Of a stretch of DNA of 64,000 nucleotides, positions 32,707 through 44,938 are shown one piece after another. A model generated the notes under the pieces. The model was not told where the DNA came from. It saw only the letters and a program-made list of their open reading frames with translations, and ran no database searches. Made by a program: the position numbers and the translations under genes. This DNA is from Triticum aestivum (lineage: Eukaryota > Streptophyta > Magnoliopsida > Poales > Poaceae), in NCBI RefSeq assembly GCF_018294505.1, contig NC_057804.1, forward strand, positions 251,326,219 through 251,390,218. The letters run 5' to 3'. How positions within the stretch are numbered: the first letter of the stretch is position 1; each line of letters opens with the position of its first letter.

Positions 32707-35700
32707 ATGTCCGGAGCAGGAGGCAAGTGGATGGCCTCCTCCGTTACAGAGGAGGACATCACGAAGCTCCGGGAGGCTGGATACTTGGCCGCAGACATCG
32801 CGCACCGGCTCCCGGATGAAGGGCAGATCATACCTACTCCGGAACCCCACGAGAGGGTTGTGTTTCTCACCCACTTCATCCGCGGACTGGGATTTCCCCT
32901 CCACCCATTTTTCTGTGGGATCATATTCTATTATGGGCTGGATTTCCACAATCTAGCCCCCAACTTCATCCTCAATATCTCGACGTTTATCATCGTGTGC
33001 GAGGCTTTCCTCCGCATCAAGCCCCACTTCAGCCTATGGCTGAAGATCTTCAACGTGAAGCCGAAGATAGTGGTCGGCCAGCAAGCGGAGTGCGGAGGTG
33101 CCATGGTGGGCAAGATGCCCAACATCGCCTGGCTCGAAGGCTCCTATGTGGAGACCATGAAGGGGTGGCAATTGGGGTGGTTCTACATCACCGAACCGCG
33201 CGACTCCAACTGGGCGACGGCCCCCGAATTTCGATCTGGCATCCCCATGCGGCTTACCTCCTGGAAAAGGAAGGGTTTAGCCTGGGGTGAGCCAGCAGAG
33301 CTGACCAGATTCCAGAACTGCGTCAAGAATATGATAAGCAAGAAAATCAAGATTGTCAACGTGGTCCGGGTCATGCTCTTCCGCTGGATCCTCCCGTGTC
33401 AAAGACGGGCATTTAATATGTGGGAGTTCAACCCGGCCGAACACCAGATGCTGCGAGAGCTCTTCGACACAATGCACAAAGACGTCTGGAAGGTGCTGTT
33501 CAAGGCCGCCGAGGTACCTCCTCCCGTCACCGAAGATCGCGGGCTTCGTGCAAAGCGCCCCGCCAATCCGGTAAGTTCTCTATGTTTTACAAGATGCTCC
33601 TTCCCCTAGTATATTCATGAAAGGAATCTAAACCTTCCCACCAATCTTAACAGGACTAGGTGGCGACAGCGAAGCGGATCGACTGCCCAGCTCCACTACC
33701 CAAAGATCCAGCGACGGCTCTCCTAACGGAGATGCTGTTTCCGACGCCCTATGAGGTGCCGGAGAAGAAGACCAAGAAGAAGGCCATGGGGACCAGGAAA
33801 GGTCTCCGGCGCAAGGTGGTGTCGGACTCATCGTCCGTAGACACCGAGGCGCACTCCTCCAACGAAAACAAGGAGGAGGAAGAGGAAAACCCTCCCCCCG
33901 CCAACCCGAGGGGGAGAAGAAAAGGAAGGACATCCCATCCGAGGAGGCCGAAGGGTCCAAGAAGGGAAGGACACTCCCACTGGACCACTCCACAACTGTT
34001 GCCTACAACGACGAGGAGTGGCTGCCCAGGGACAAGCCCCTGGCGAAGTCGTAAGTGTCCGGATACCATAATGCTTCCGGCACGTCTTGCTTTATTGCTT
34101 CTTATCATGTTGAATATGATCGTTGTCTGTCCAAAGCCCGCATCGACTTATCCTCCTCGGATGGGTCTTTGAGTGCGTCTGCGATGAATAGCGACTCGCT
34201 CTCGACGGCCACCACCCCCCGGCCCGTGGATGACACCGAGGTGTTGTCCCAAAGGTTATCGGGTTAGGGGGAGATAGTTCTAGATGCGCCTCAAGGTGAA
34301 ATCCCCGACGCCGGGCACATGAGGGGGGGGGGAGACCCCCATGGATTCTGATGAGGGGGGGCGCAACAAACTTGGCCCCTAGCCGGATACTGTGCCGGAA
34401 CCTCCAGTGGTTCCGGACTCAGGCAGGCAGCCCCTCGCTAAGGGGAGCGAGCCGTCCGTGCTGATGACCTCTGTCCATCTGGAGTCATCGGACAACTTGC
34501 TGGAAACGCTTCGGGGAGAACACCGTACTCTTATGAGTATGGTGATTGCGAAGGTTTGGTCCGCCAAAAGCGGATTGACCGAAGCCTGTGTCAGCCTCCT
34601 AACAGGCTTTGAGGTAAGTAATTAAATTATGAAAGAATATCATAATATAGACAATAGCCCCTGATGCTCTGTTTGGTGTTCGGAAAGAAAGGCCGAACAG
34701 AGGATCAAATAACCTCCTTAGGAGTCTAATCATATTATGTCTATGTGAATAAGCAGGTGTTGTTGTCGGCCGCTGCCGCCCGTACTGCAGAGGTCTCGGG
34801 ACTGAAGTGGGACCTGGGATGGGTCGAGGAAGAGCTCGACCTCATGAAGAGGCAGCTCGAGGAGAACAGAGGTAAGTAATACCCCGTATGAATGTCATAT
34901 AAAGGAAAAATTGTTGATGCTAATAGAAGCATCATAAATATAATAGGGGCCACGACCAAAGTGGCGGCCCTTAAGAAGGTGTTGTCCGAGGCCGAAGACA
35001 AAGCAGCCAAGGAGCGCACCGAGTGCGAAAAATAGGAGGCTCGGGTTGATGAGGTCCAGCAAGAGCTCTAGGACTTCATGAAAAAATTTGAGTCCTTGGA
35101 GTGTGACTCCAAGACGCAAAAGTCGGAGCTTGCGAAGGCCCTGCAGAGCGCGCAAGACGCCAAGGCCAAAGCCCAGAAGGCCCTCCAAGAGATTGAGGCG
35201 GCCAAGAAGATAGCGGCAGGTAAGGCATTCATTATGCAAAGCAAGCATGTGAAGGAGACTTTCCTTTTACTTACCCGAATTCGAAGCTCTCCAGGAGCAT
35301 TCGCAGATCTGCCGCACAGTATCTCTGATGCCGCAAAGTTCTACCGAGCTGATGAAGGGAGCTCGACGGATAAGTTGTTTTGGTCCCAGTATATTGGGGC
35401 CGAACATCCGATGCCCTTGAGCGACCCGCTGAAGCAACTGGTCGAACTTCACAAGGAGGCTGAACTGGCCATGAAGGACCTCATAGTCTGGCTATGGCCT
35501 GGCGAGCCCCTGCCCGGCAGCTGCTTCGACCTTGTCAAGCGGATGGTAAATGCCTGTCCGCGGCTTAAAGTCATTAAGCGGTCCATCTACATTGAAGGTG
35601 CACACAGGGCCTTGGCTCGTGCGAAAGTGCACTGGGCGAAGATGGATGCCGAGAAGCTGGTGACAGAGGGGCCGCCGAAGGGCAAGGAGCATCGCCACCC

Positions 35701-35776
35701 GAACAATACTATGACAATGTCATTAAGGGTGCCCGCCTTGTGGTGGATGAATGCTAAGGATGTAATATTTGAATGA
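32707..35776 (+). pseudogene. Antisense gene of element U: Transposase_28-like protein, five exons
   Basis: Exon 1 (32707-33570, 288 codons) encodes an N-terminal domain of the family named putative gypsy-type transposon (Transposase_28): RVVFLTHFIRGLGFPLHPFF, LNISTFIIVCEAFLRI, GWFYITEPRD and LTRFQNCVKNMISKK. Consensus introns follow: 33571-33653, about 34051-34136, 34614-34756 and 34872-34946, with donors gtaagt/gtaagta. Exon 2 is Lys/Glu-rich (nuclear-signal-like), exon 5 is a coiled coil (ALQSAQDAKAKAQKALQEIE) ending in SPGAFADLPHSISDAAKFYR and FWSQYIGAEHPMPLSDPLKQ. Damage: TAG at 33657-33659, 35033-35035 and 35069-35071, all at expected glutamines; a frameshift near 33910; two compensating shifts near 35700-35755. 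Function unknown. Confidence 0.75.
33571..33653 (+). other. Intron 1 of the antisense gene in U
   Basis: Donor ccg|gtaagttc, acceptor cttaacag|gac, 83 bases, phase 0. The conserved frame resumes directly after the acceptor. Antisense to the element RNA, so it could not be removed from the genomic transcript. Confidence 0.75.
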
Positions 35777-37025
35777 ATGTACTCATATCATCCTATAATA
35801 TGAAAACGAGTTCGTGTGCGCTATATGGCGCTTGTTGATTTAAAATATTACCTTCTGTGCGTCCGTTTATAAAATCTGAGAGTTGGCCAGTCGTCGGCTT
35901 CTGTCCCCATGCAACTAGTACTGGGGTGTTCGGGATCAGTATAAACACTCTTTATCCAATTTTTTGGTCCTTTTAAGGAGGTGTTTAGCGCAACGAACAA
36001 GGCAATCGGACTATACAGCTTTATCGCTCTCACTTAGACATAAAAGTCTACAATTTTAAATTTTGGCGAAGCCCCTAGTATTCGGAAGGCCAAACTTGGG
36101 GTGCTATACACGCCTAAATCGGACAAGGCCGATTCCTCGCCTGAAGCGGAAAAAATCTTTAAGGATTTGAGACCTCTCGAACAGCGACCAGCTCTCACCT
36201 CATCATGATAGTCAGTTTTCGGCTTTCTCTACTAAGGTGCTCGTCCGGAAGAACCGGGACACAATTGCAGTATTTCTCCCTGTGCTACCTTAGCCGATAT
36301 AGTGGAACGTAAGGTACCAAAACATGGGAGCCGGGCAAACCCAACTATTGACCCAAGACTTGATTCGGAGCTGATGCATATAATGCTATAAGTTCGGGGT
36401 GCCGCACTGTCAAAAGTGTTCGGACTTTTCTTGCCATGTTATGGGGTACATTGAAGCCCCTGGCGAACTGGACGTACCAAAGTGTATGGGTGCATTTTTT
36501 AATAAATAAACCATAAAGGAAAGGGGTAAATGAATGTAATAGGAAGCTGACGTTGTACATTATTTTCCCTTGTTATTCGAATAATACACCAAAGCGCATG
36601 TATACAAGTAGTGCGATAAGCAAAATACGATTATTTGACATGTACTAGCCAAGGGTAAGCTGTATGTGGGTATGTAAAACAGGTATAACGATCATTATCA
36701 GAGACCACCTGGGGATTCCGTTGTACACCAGAGCTTCTTGTCTCATTGGTTTTTCCATCCCGTTATGTGTCCGATGATTGAACTGTCGGGAGGGCCTCCT
36801 GAAAATAGGGACCTGAAAAAGAGAAGATGTGAAGGTATATGGGTCCTGGGGCGGTTGAGCCGCATTGTGGACCGTTTCGTAACCGTGCCTCCGCCTATGC
36901 CCATGGTACTTTGAGTGCGTAATTATGTACGCGTGGCACAAATTTCGCCGCTTGACTGGGACTAGGATGGAGGCCGAATTGCTAGGCGAGCTCTGGACGT
37001 GCCGGATGATCCTGCTGTAGGTACT
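35777..37025. other. Spacer of element U between the antisense gene and protease
   Basis: 1.25 kb where RT and integrase would lie in an autonomous element. No pol motif on either strand. AT-rich near 35780-35870 (possible 3' end of the antisense transcript). Confidence 0.7.
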
Positions 37026-37712
37026 TCAGACTCGCTTGATGGTGTCCGGGCTTTTTATCGCCGAATTGGCGTTCTGCCTTAGAAGGCTGCTTTGTACTTC
37101 TGCTATGAGGGCCGCAGTGTGCTCCTCCATACGGAGTGAGCGTTCTGTGTTTCGATTTACTATTATAACCCCGCGAGGTCCCGGCATTTTGAGTTTGAGG
37201 TATGCATAATGCGGTACCACATTGAATCTGGCAAATGCGGTTCGTTTGAGCAGTGCATGATAGCTACTGCGGAAGGCGACGATGTCGAAGATTAACTCCT
37301 CGCTTCGGAAATTGTCCGGAGATCCGAAGACCACCTCCAGTGTGATTGAGCCCGTGCAACAGGCCTCCACACCTGGTATAACACCTTTGAAGGTGGTTTT
37401 TGTGGGTTTGACCCTTGAGGGGTCGATGCCCATTTTGCGCACTGTATCCTGATAGAGCAGGTTCAGGCTGCTGCCACCGTCCATAAGGACTCGTGTGAGA
37501 TGGAATTCATCAATGATGGGGTCGAGGACCAATGGGGCCGAACCGCCATGATGGATGCTGGTAGGATGGTCCCTGCAATCAAAAGTGATCGGACAAGAGG
37601 ACCATGGGTTGAACTTTGGGGCGACTGGCTCTATCGCATGGACGTCCCTTAGTGCATGCTTCCGTTCCCGCTCGGGAATATGGGTTGCGTATATCATATT
37701 CACCGTTTTCAC
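37026..37712 (-). pseudogene. Element U gag-protease: intact-looking aspartic protease domain
   Basis: 228 codons open on the minus strand. HALRDVHAIEPVAPKFNPWS and ITFDCRDHPTSIHHGG lead into the protease active site LTRVLMDGGSSLNLLY (D-G-G-S-S-LN, intact). KPTKTTFKGVIPGVEACCTG, SEELIFDIVAFRSSYHALL and FNVVPHYAYLKLKMPGPRG follow, the conserved order of a plant Gypsy protease. The frame stops soon after at DTIKRV with no RT downstream. This is the best preserved domain of the window; it would mature Gag if expressed. Confidence 0.88.
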
Positions 37713-40114
37713 CTGGGGAGGGAATTTCTTCTATCCTCCTGTGTTCGGCGGTCGAGGCTCCTCGTCGTCATCACTATGCAGCCCCTTTTCCTTGTTTTCA
37801 GCATTCAACTTGCCGGCATGTTTGAACACCCAACATTCTCTGTTGGTGTGGTTGGCTGGTTTATCGAGGGTGCCGTGAATTTGACATGAGCGATCGAGTA
37901 TGCGGTCCAGACTGGACAGGCCCAGATTGTTTCTTTTGAACGGCTTTTTCCGCTGTCTGGATTTAGAGCCTCTGAATCCGGCGTTGACTGCCGTGTCTTC
38001 GGGTTGTCGCCATTGTTGTGACGCTTGTGTCTATTGCATCGTGGCTTGCCGTTGCTATCTCTGGCGTCTGAATCACCAGAGTTTTTTGGAGTGATGTTGC
38101 TACAAGCCAACCAGCTGTCCTCGCCCGTGCAAAAGCGGGTCATGAGTGTCGTGAGGGCTGCCATGGACTTTGGTTTCTCCTGGCCGAGGTGTCGGGCAAG
38201 CCATTCGTCACGGATGTTATGCTTAAAGGCCGCTAAGGCTTCGGCATCCGGACAATCGACAATTTGGTTCTTTTTAGTTAGGAACCGAGTCTAGAATTTC
38301 ATGGATGACTCTCCGGGCTGTTGGGTTATGTGACTTAAGTCATCAGCATCCGGTGGTCGCACGTAAGTCCCCTGGAAGTTGTCGAGGAATGCGTCTTCTA
38401 GGTTCTCCCAACTGCCAATGGAGCTTGCTGGCAGGCTATTCAGCCAATGCCGAGCCGGTCCTTTGAGCTTAAGTGCTAGGTACTTGATGGCATGTAGATC
38501 ATCGCCGCGGGCCATGTGAATGTGTAGGAGAAAAATCTTCAATCCATAACGCGGGGTCTATTGTGCCATCATATGATTCAATGTTCACGGGTTTAAACCA
38601 TTCTGGGAATTCATGATCCATTACTTCATCAGTGAAGCATAGGGGGTGTGCGACGCCTCTATGCCGGTCTACATCCCGGCGTGGTTCAAATGAGTCTGGT
38701 TTGTTGTATTCGTCCCAGTCGGACTTTTGTTTAGTGTATCCGGCGTGACGGTCATCGTCACGCCTTGTGGCGCGCCCGCGTGATCCGTAGATCGATCTTG
38801 ACTATCCTGCTTTGTTTTCCAATATGTCTCGCAGGTCCTTCGTATAGCCTCGGGCCTTAGTATTATTGTTTGATTGGCGACGGGGTGTGGTCTGGACTTC
38901 GAGCTGGTACACCGCTTTGTCTCGGCCACGGGGTGACTGGTCAGCCGCGTCATGCACTGGTAGTGTAGGCTTTACTGCCTCCTCCTCGAGTTGAGGTAGC
39001 AGCCTGCGCTTTGGGTAACTTTTGGTAGGGCGCTCGAGTCCGCATTCCTCGGCAGCCAGGACCTCGGTCCATCTATCAGTTAGCAGATCTTGATCAGCTT
39101 GAAGTTGCTGTTGCTTCTTCTTCAGGCTTTTTTGTAGTGGCTATAAGCCAGCACTTGAAGCGCTCCTGCTCGACGGGATCCTCAGGCACGATGAATTCTT
39201 CGTCGCCAAGGCTCACTTTGTCTTCGGAGAGAGGCATGTAATTATCATCCTCTAATTCTCCATCTGTTACCTGTTCCTTAGGGCTAGCTTGCCCATCTTC
39301 TTGCTCGGCCTGCTCGGAGCCTGGCTGGGCAGGATTGTTTTCGTCTTCGGTACCATCCGAATTGTTATCATATCTTGTGCCGGTATCACTATTGTGCCTC
39401 GATTGCTTCTCCAGGGGATTATATTCCGTTGCCTCATCGCCATTGCTTTCTTTGGGGATGTCCACCATATATATATATATCATATGATGAGGTGGCCGTC
39501 CAGCGCCCTGTGAGCGGTGGTTCCTGTTCTTCTCCTGCATCGTCGTCCATACCGTTGATGTCTTCGGAGTCGAAGTCAAGCACGTCGGTTAACTCATCGA
39601 CAGTGGCTATTACGTGGGTGGTGGGTGGGGAACGAATTTCTTCATCGCCCGCTTCCCACTCGAGCCAGACATAGTTCGACCAAGAGTCTCTAAACAAGGA
39701 GAGAGCCCTTAATGAATTTAGCACGTCACCCAAGGGCGAGTGCTAAAAGATATCCGTGAAGGTGAACTCCATGATTATTGCCCAATCAGATTCGATGGGC
39801 ACAGATGCGCGTGGTTTGAAGCCTGTAGCCGGAGACGAGTACGAGGGTCCGATAACACCGGCCTCACAGGGGGTGGGGTCAGTGTTCGGCTCCAACGCCG
39901 ATGAGTGTGCGGCCTCCGTGGCAGGGTCCACCCACCAATCCTCGGATGGCGCGATCTGCTCTGGATTGATTCCCGGGGCCGCCGTAGGCGTGATCTCCCG
40001 AACGTTGTCTGATGGCAGATCTAAGCCATGCTCGTCGTGACTGTTCGGCGCACCTGACATGGGCTCGAATCCGTCGAAGATCAAGTCTCCACGGATGTCA
40101 GCAGTATATTTCAA
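37713..40114 (-). pseudogene. Element U gag, broken into several frames
   Basis: The N-terminal part (40114-39094) is acidic and low in complexity. The conserved capsid segment is at 38542-38291: MARGDDLHAIKYLALKLKGP, ARHWLNSLPASSIGSWENLE and DNFQGTYVRPPDADDL, the standard Gypsy gag core. Several stops and shifts lie between these and toward protease (38290-37713). A (TA)n microsatellite sits at 39468-39480. Gag would form the particle that packages RNA. Confidence 0.8.
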
Positions 40115-40301
40115 GCTTCCAAACCTGACTTGGTGGCCAGGGGCGTAGCTATCAATTTGCTCCAGATGGCCAAGCGAATTGGCCCGCAGTACGAAGCCGC
40201 CGAATACGAAGATCTATCCGGGGAGGAAAACCTCCTCCTGGACTGCGTCGCTGAATATGATTGAAGGATCCATCAAGCCTTATAGTGACGACACAGTGTA
40301 A

Positions 40302-40318
40302 CTCTCAATGAAAGCACC
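40302..40318 (-). other. Primer binding site of element U
   Basis: Minus strand TGGTGCTTTCATTGAGA starting two bases from the LTR end. This position relative to the LTR sets the orientation; the tRNA is not identified. Confidence 0.6.
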
Positions 40319-40320
40319 AA

Positions 40321-40790
40321 TGTCGATGTCGAAACCGGCGGATCTCGGGTAGGGGGTCCCGAACTGTGCGTCTAAAGCTAATGGTAACAGTAGGCGGGGG
40401 ACACGATGTTTACCCAGGTTCGGGCCCTCTCGATGGAGGTAATACCCTACTTCCTGCTTGATTGATCTTGATGATATGAGTATTACAAGAGTTGATCTAC
40501 CACGAGATCGTAGAGGCAAACCCTAGAAGCTAGCCTATGATTATCATTGTCGTTATCCTACGGACTAAACCCTCCAGTTTATATAGACACTGGAGGGGGC
40601 TAGGGTTACACAGAGTCGGTTACAAAGAAGGAGATCTACATATCAGAATTGCCAAGCTTGCCTTCCACGCAAAGGAGAGTCCCATCCGGACACGGGACGA
40701 AGTCTTCAATCTTGTATCTTCATAGTCCAACAGTCCGGCCAAAGTATATAGTCTGGCTGTCCGAGGACCCCTTAATCCAGGACTCCCTCA
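40321..40790 (-). repeat. Element U 5' LTR, 470 bp
   Basis: TGTCGATGTCGAAACCGG to ccaggactccctca, with TATA box tttatatag at 40578-40586. Followed by gggtg (40791-40795), the right target duplication. Confidence 0.95.
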
Positions 40791-40795
40791 GGGTG

Positions 40796-43700
40796 AACAA
40801 ATAATTTCACGTCAATGTAGCCCATTTATATTTTCTAAGAAATCCCAACCCATTTGCACTTCCTTGAAATACAAGAATTAGTTGGGCTCGTTATATATAT
40901 AATGTTATGTTAGAAGGAGCTATTAATATAAAAAACTAAACCAGAGAGGCACATTTTTTATATATAAAATTAACAAATTAGCGAGTTATTGCTCAAAATA
41001 AAAATGAGAGCGTTATTATTACATTTGTCCTTAAAATCTTCGCAAGCTTTTGTACGCAATCACCAGGATTTTTCCTTGCCTAGGAGTCAAAAACAACCAG
41101 GATTTTCCTTGCCAACTTGTGTTAAACATTTACTTTTATAAGTTAATACCACGTGGGATGTTTTTATAATTTATATACAAGTCTCTATAAAATATAGGAT
41201 AATAGTAATAATATAAATATATATAATGTGGTTAGAAGGGAAAACATAAATTGGACACAACATTATTATTCTTACATATAGATAACTAGAACAGAGACAT
41301 GCGTTTTATTAGAAAAATACATTGGGCTGCCGATCTTTAAGAAAAAGCCCATAGGGCGGTATGGACCTCAAAAAATAAGTTGAACCCACTGTCTCCATAT
41401 GTCGTGGGCTACGCATGTTAAAATACAAAACATAGGACTAGCTGATACTTGTTTGCCCTTTGGGAAAAAATCATACCAGCTAGATCCCCGAGCGAACTGG
41501 ATTAAAGAGGGGGGCAGCGGCACGACTTAAGAAGCACATCAAGAGCGAATATTTTTTCTTCAGTGGATGGCTCTCGATGGCGTTTTTTACTCTGCACCAT
41601 ACAACTTCTATTTTTAGCCTCCCAGTCTGTGGTGGACCAGCAGCCCATTTGTTGGGTGGGCCAACCTACAGAAACCAGCACTCGATTTTCATCAAGCCCC
41701 AAAAACAACGCAGTACTATGTTTGTTTTGAGGCCGAAAACATTACGGCAGGGTTGAGCGGCGGAGGGGGAAGACAGAGCAAAAAGATTAAAAAGAGTTGA
41801 TGCGCCGTTGCTACCCTAAGAAAGCAAGTGCAATTCTTCTCGGTAAGAAGGTGTGTCGTTGACACCCACACGTCACATACCCCACAGTAGGCATACTAAC
41901 AAGTTCACACACAAGTACAACAGAAAAGGTAAACATTCGTATCAAACTCGGGTGCACATGACACGTTCATATTCATAGCCAACATTCACTATCAACAACT
42001 CAAAAGATTCATATATACACAAGTTTAGCATGTCTATGCATCCAAATGATTGATAGATCACACAACAGTATTCATAGATAATTCACAAAAAGATTCAGAT
42101 ATACACATGTTCAATATGTTTATGCATCCAAATGATTGAGATCACATCCAATATGGTCCATGGAAGAACTTTAATTACCTAGGGTACAGACTGGTAAATG
42201 GTGTTCAGTCGGAGGTACTTCTTGCTAAAATTAATGCTTGTACGAGTAAACTTTCGAGTACATAAGAGGTAGCACAGACAATCTGAACTTTGCTTGTAGG
42301 TTTATCCTCAAATAGTGCCCCTGCGCCGAGGGAGGTTGAGCAACTTGGCCACTACTTTCATCCAACTAGTTTACTGGCTCATCTTGGTCCTGTAGCTCGC
42401 CAAAATTCTACATTGCAGACGAGAAAGGAGGTGGTTGAGAAAATGAACCACCCAAATATTTTGTGCAGTTCAACTGAAATGGAGCATCCCTGGCGTGAAG
42501 ACTAATTAAGTGCCAGATGAATATACGCGTCAACCAACTTGTCTGGAATCTTTAGACTCCATGCCATGCAGTTCGCTACCATATTTGCCGACAACCAAAA
42601 GGCACAAGTTGGGACAAAAGACTGGACTGTGTTTTTCTGGGCTATGCGCCAAGCAATATTTTTGGCGTTCACTCTCCTAATACTTGGAGTTTGACAACTG
42701 GTTGACGCTGGTTGATACTCGAATGAATATAGGAACTTCTTGTCAACATCGATGCTTGTCTGAGTGAACTTTGGAGTACATAGCAGCAGCATAAGTATCT
42801 GTCCATCTGATCTTTTGTGCAGTTCTACTGAAATCACCCAGTGCAATGATTTACCTGCGAGTTCAGGCTCCAAGTTACTCCTTTATAAAATCGGCAAACA
42901 GTAGCACAATACCAAATTACCAATACATGACAAGCACAATAATCAGGATAAAGACCAGTACCAACCTGTGTGATGTAGCATATCAATTACTATTTCCTTT
43001 GACTAGAAGCCGAGATAAGCGAAGCGACTGACAACAAAGGAAGAAAGCAGGCCCAGATTAGCGACTGACAGGAAAGGACAGAAGCTGTTGAGGCAATGAA
43101 GCACCCAAAGTTTTTGTGTAGTTCCACCAAAATCGAGCATCCCTGTTGGCACATATATTGAGAGAGTGAGATTACTATAATAGTGGGACTAGTTGATGAA
43201 ACATACACTAACAAATAGAAGCACCCTCATTATCTTAATGGGTAAAGTTAGCAACGTGGCAATCTTGCTTAAAGAGAGGTATTAGTTTATTTAATCAGTG
43301 CCAATTAGCTCAACACTCAAAGCATTGCCATGTATCATAGGTTGCAAAACTTTAACGTGCAAAGGTAAGGAGTTTCTCATGACAATAGCATGATATAAAT
43401 AGAGATGACAGCAAACTAATATGGATGAAGGCCTTAGGCTCGTACCAACCTGAGGAAAAAGGCTTATTCATATAGTCCCATAAGAGATGATAAAGCACTC
43501 ACTGGAATCACTCAATAGTATATATTTTTGTGCACTTCAAATGTATGGTTGAAATCACTCTTGTTTACCAGTGCTGAGATTATGTTGAAGGATTATCAAG
43601 AACTTCCAGCAGAGTTAAAGCACTGGCTGGGATACAGTTCATTGTATTTTCTTGTGTAGTTCCACTAAAATGTATGATTGGCACAACATGATCCCTGTTT

Positions 43701-44938
43701 GCACAAGTAGGAACAAGGTAAAACCTTCATTAGCTCAGTGAGAAAGGATAGAAAGACATTAGCATATTACTCTAACAGTAGCATCAAATTCATGATGGAC
43801 AATACGCAAAACATTGCCTCATTGAACCAACGGCAATAAATTGACATGCAAAACAATAACACTATTATGTCATGACATTAATAATATTCCCTCCCTGCTC
43901 CACCACATGATTCACATCCATAGACAAACATACACACGTACATGATTCAGCATAGGGTGCTACTAAAGATTTGTTTAACTCCCACAGGAAAAGTAGGCAA
44001 CAATAAATTAGTGGTACTTAAGTACTCCTAATTAATTAAGTGAGACAGCAGAAGTGGAAGGGCTCCCTAGAGGATTGTATCAAATGTAAGGTAGTCGTTG
44101 CCGGAGCCCTTGAATGGCCATGACTGAGGCCTCTAGCTTCAGCAAGATCACCTTGGCACTGTTTATTCTTCTTCTTCTTCCTCTTCATGCTCTGTTTCTC
44201 TTTCTCCTCACCAGTTGGTGAAACCAAGTACATGATTGGCCTTCTATTTCAGAATTGGTTTTGTCAGTGAGGGAGTACAAGTGTACTAGTAAAAATAGCA
44301 TTATTTTCTCATGGCAGTCGCAAAATAGAGATGAACACATGCATTAAATATCATTCTTACCTAAAGGAAGGTTATGGCGCCAATATGGATGATGAGGATT
44401 GGAACACACATCTCCCTTTGTGCAGTTCCACCGAAATGAACCAACTGTTCCATTCTGCCATTCTAGTTAAACAGCACAAAAGTCACTTCTTTTAAGAAGT
44501 GTTTTGTGTAGTGCACCAAAAGGTCACAACAGCAACGAGGTGAAATGGATATCCCTGCTTGCACAAAAAGCTACAGAGGAAACAGTCAGAGTCTTAAACA
44601 ATTACAGGCAAAAATATTTGGCTAAACTTGTCATGGCTTATAACAGTGGCATGGCTTCATTTTATCAGGGGCATTAGATTAAGAACAGCTAAATATTTGG
44701 TGTAAGGGCATGGGACAGTGGGTGCACCAGCAGTCCAGCACCATGTACGTAAACATGGGCATAAAGTGGTGATTCATAGTTTGTTGCCCCAAGAAACAAA
44801 CATCCAAGAAACATATCTGGGTTGGTCCCATTTTTGTTCACTCTAGCCACCTACTCCTATGCGTGGATAGCAAATCTAGTCCTGGTCATACCACTGTGTA
44901 CAGCGTTACCCCTATATTTCCCTTTTCGACCAAGAGAC
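40796..44938. other. Interior of CACTA P right of element U; no gene recognised
   Basis: The first 1.1 kb is AT-rich. From about 41990 there are diverged repeats: a 58-60-bp unit (gattcatatatacacaag .. tatgcatccaaatgattg) twice at 42002 and 42089, and the phrase ttttgtgcagttccac-aaat recurring at about 42462, 42817, 43111, 43528, 43653, 44416 and 44502. One minus-strand ORF (42502-42873) overlaps these repeats and another (44036-44233) is Lys/Glu-rich; neither has a known domain. Could be transposon intron or subterminal sequence. Confidence 0.45.

Larger units (their letters stand above)
31683..40790 (-). mobile_element. Element U: complete nonautonomous Gypsy element with antisense spliced gene
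   Basis: 9108 bp between two 470-bp LTRs and 5-bp duplications. Minus strand, right to left: 5' LTR, PBS, gag (40114-37713), protease (37712-37026), spacer, and no RT, RNase H or integrase. On the plus strand, next to the 3' LTR, lies a 3-kb antisense gene with a Transposase_28-like product. By eye the LTRs differ at roughly 25 of 470 positions plus two 1-base indels, about 5-6 percent. With the grass LTR rate often used (1.3e-8 per site per year) that suggests about 2 million years; this is a rough estimate. U must borrow polymerase and integrase from an autonomous relative. Confidence 0.92.
27958..44938. mobile_element. CACTA DNA transposon P, left end and interior, split by element U
   Basis: Starts with the terminal CACTACAAAAAAAAAGACAC and the characteristic subterminal text (tctatgatgataattgtgac, atcatgacagaaaatgggct) of abundant Triticeae CACTA elements. 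aca (27955-27957) would be the 3-bp target duplication. No matching right end (TTTGTAGTG) is found; element T begins at 44939. Element U occupies 31683-40795 including one duplication copy. No transposase domain could be recognised, so this copy looks nonautonomous or its coding part is beyond reach. Extent to 44938 is inferred from absence of another boundary. Confidence 0.6.

Noticed and set aside
33628..34108. Minus-strand ORFs of about 120 residues in element U
   Set aside because: Shadows of exon 2 of the antisense gene; no gag or pol motif.
42502..42873. Minus-strand 123-residue ORF as a host gene
   Set aside because: Overlaps diverged repeats that recur in the same segment, no domain, and no neighbouring exon recognised.
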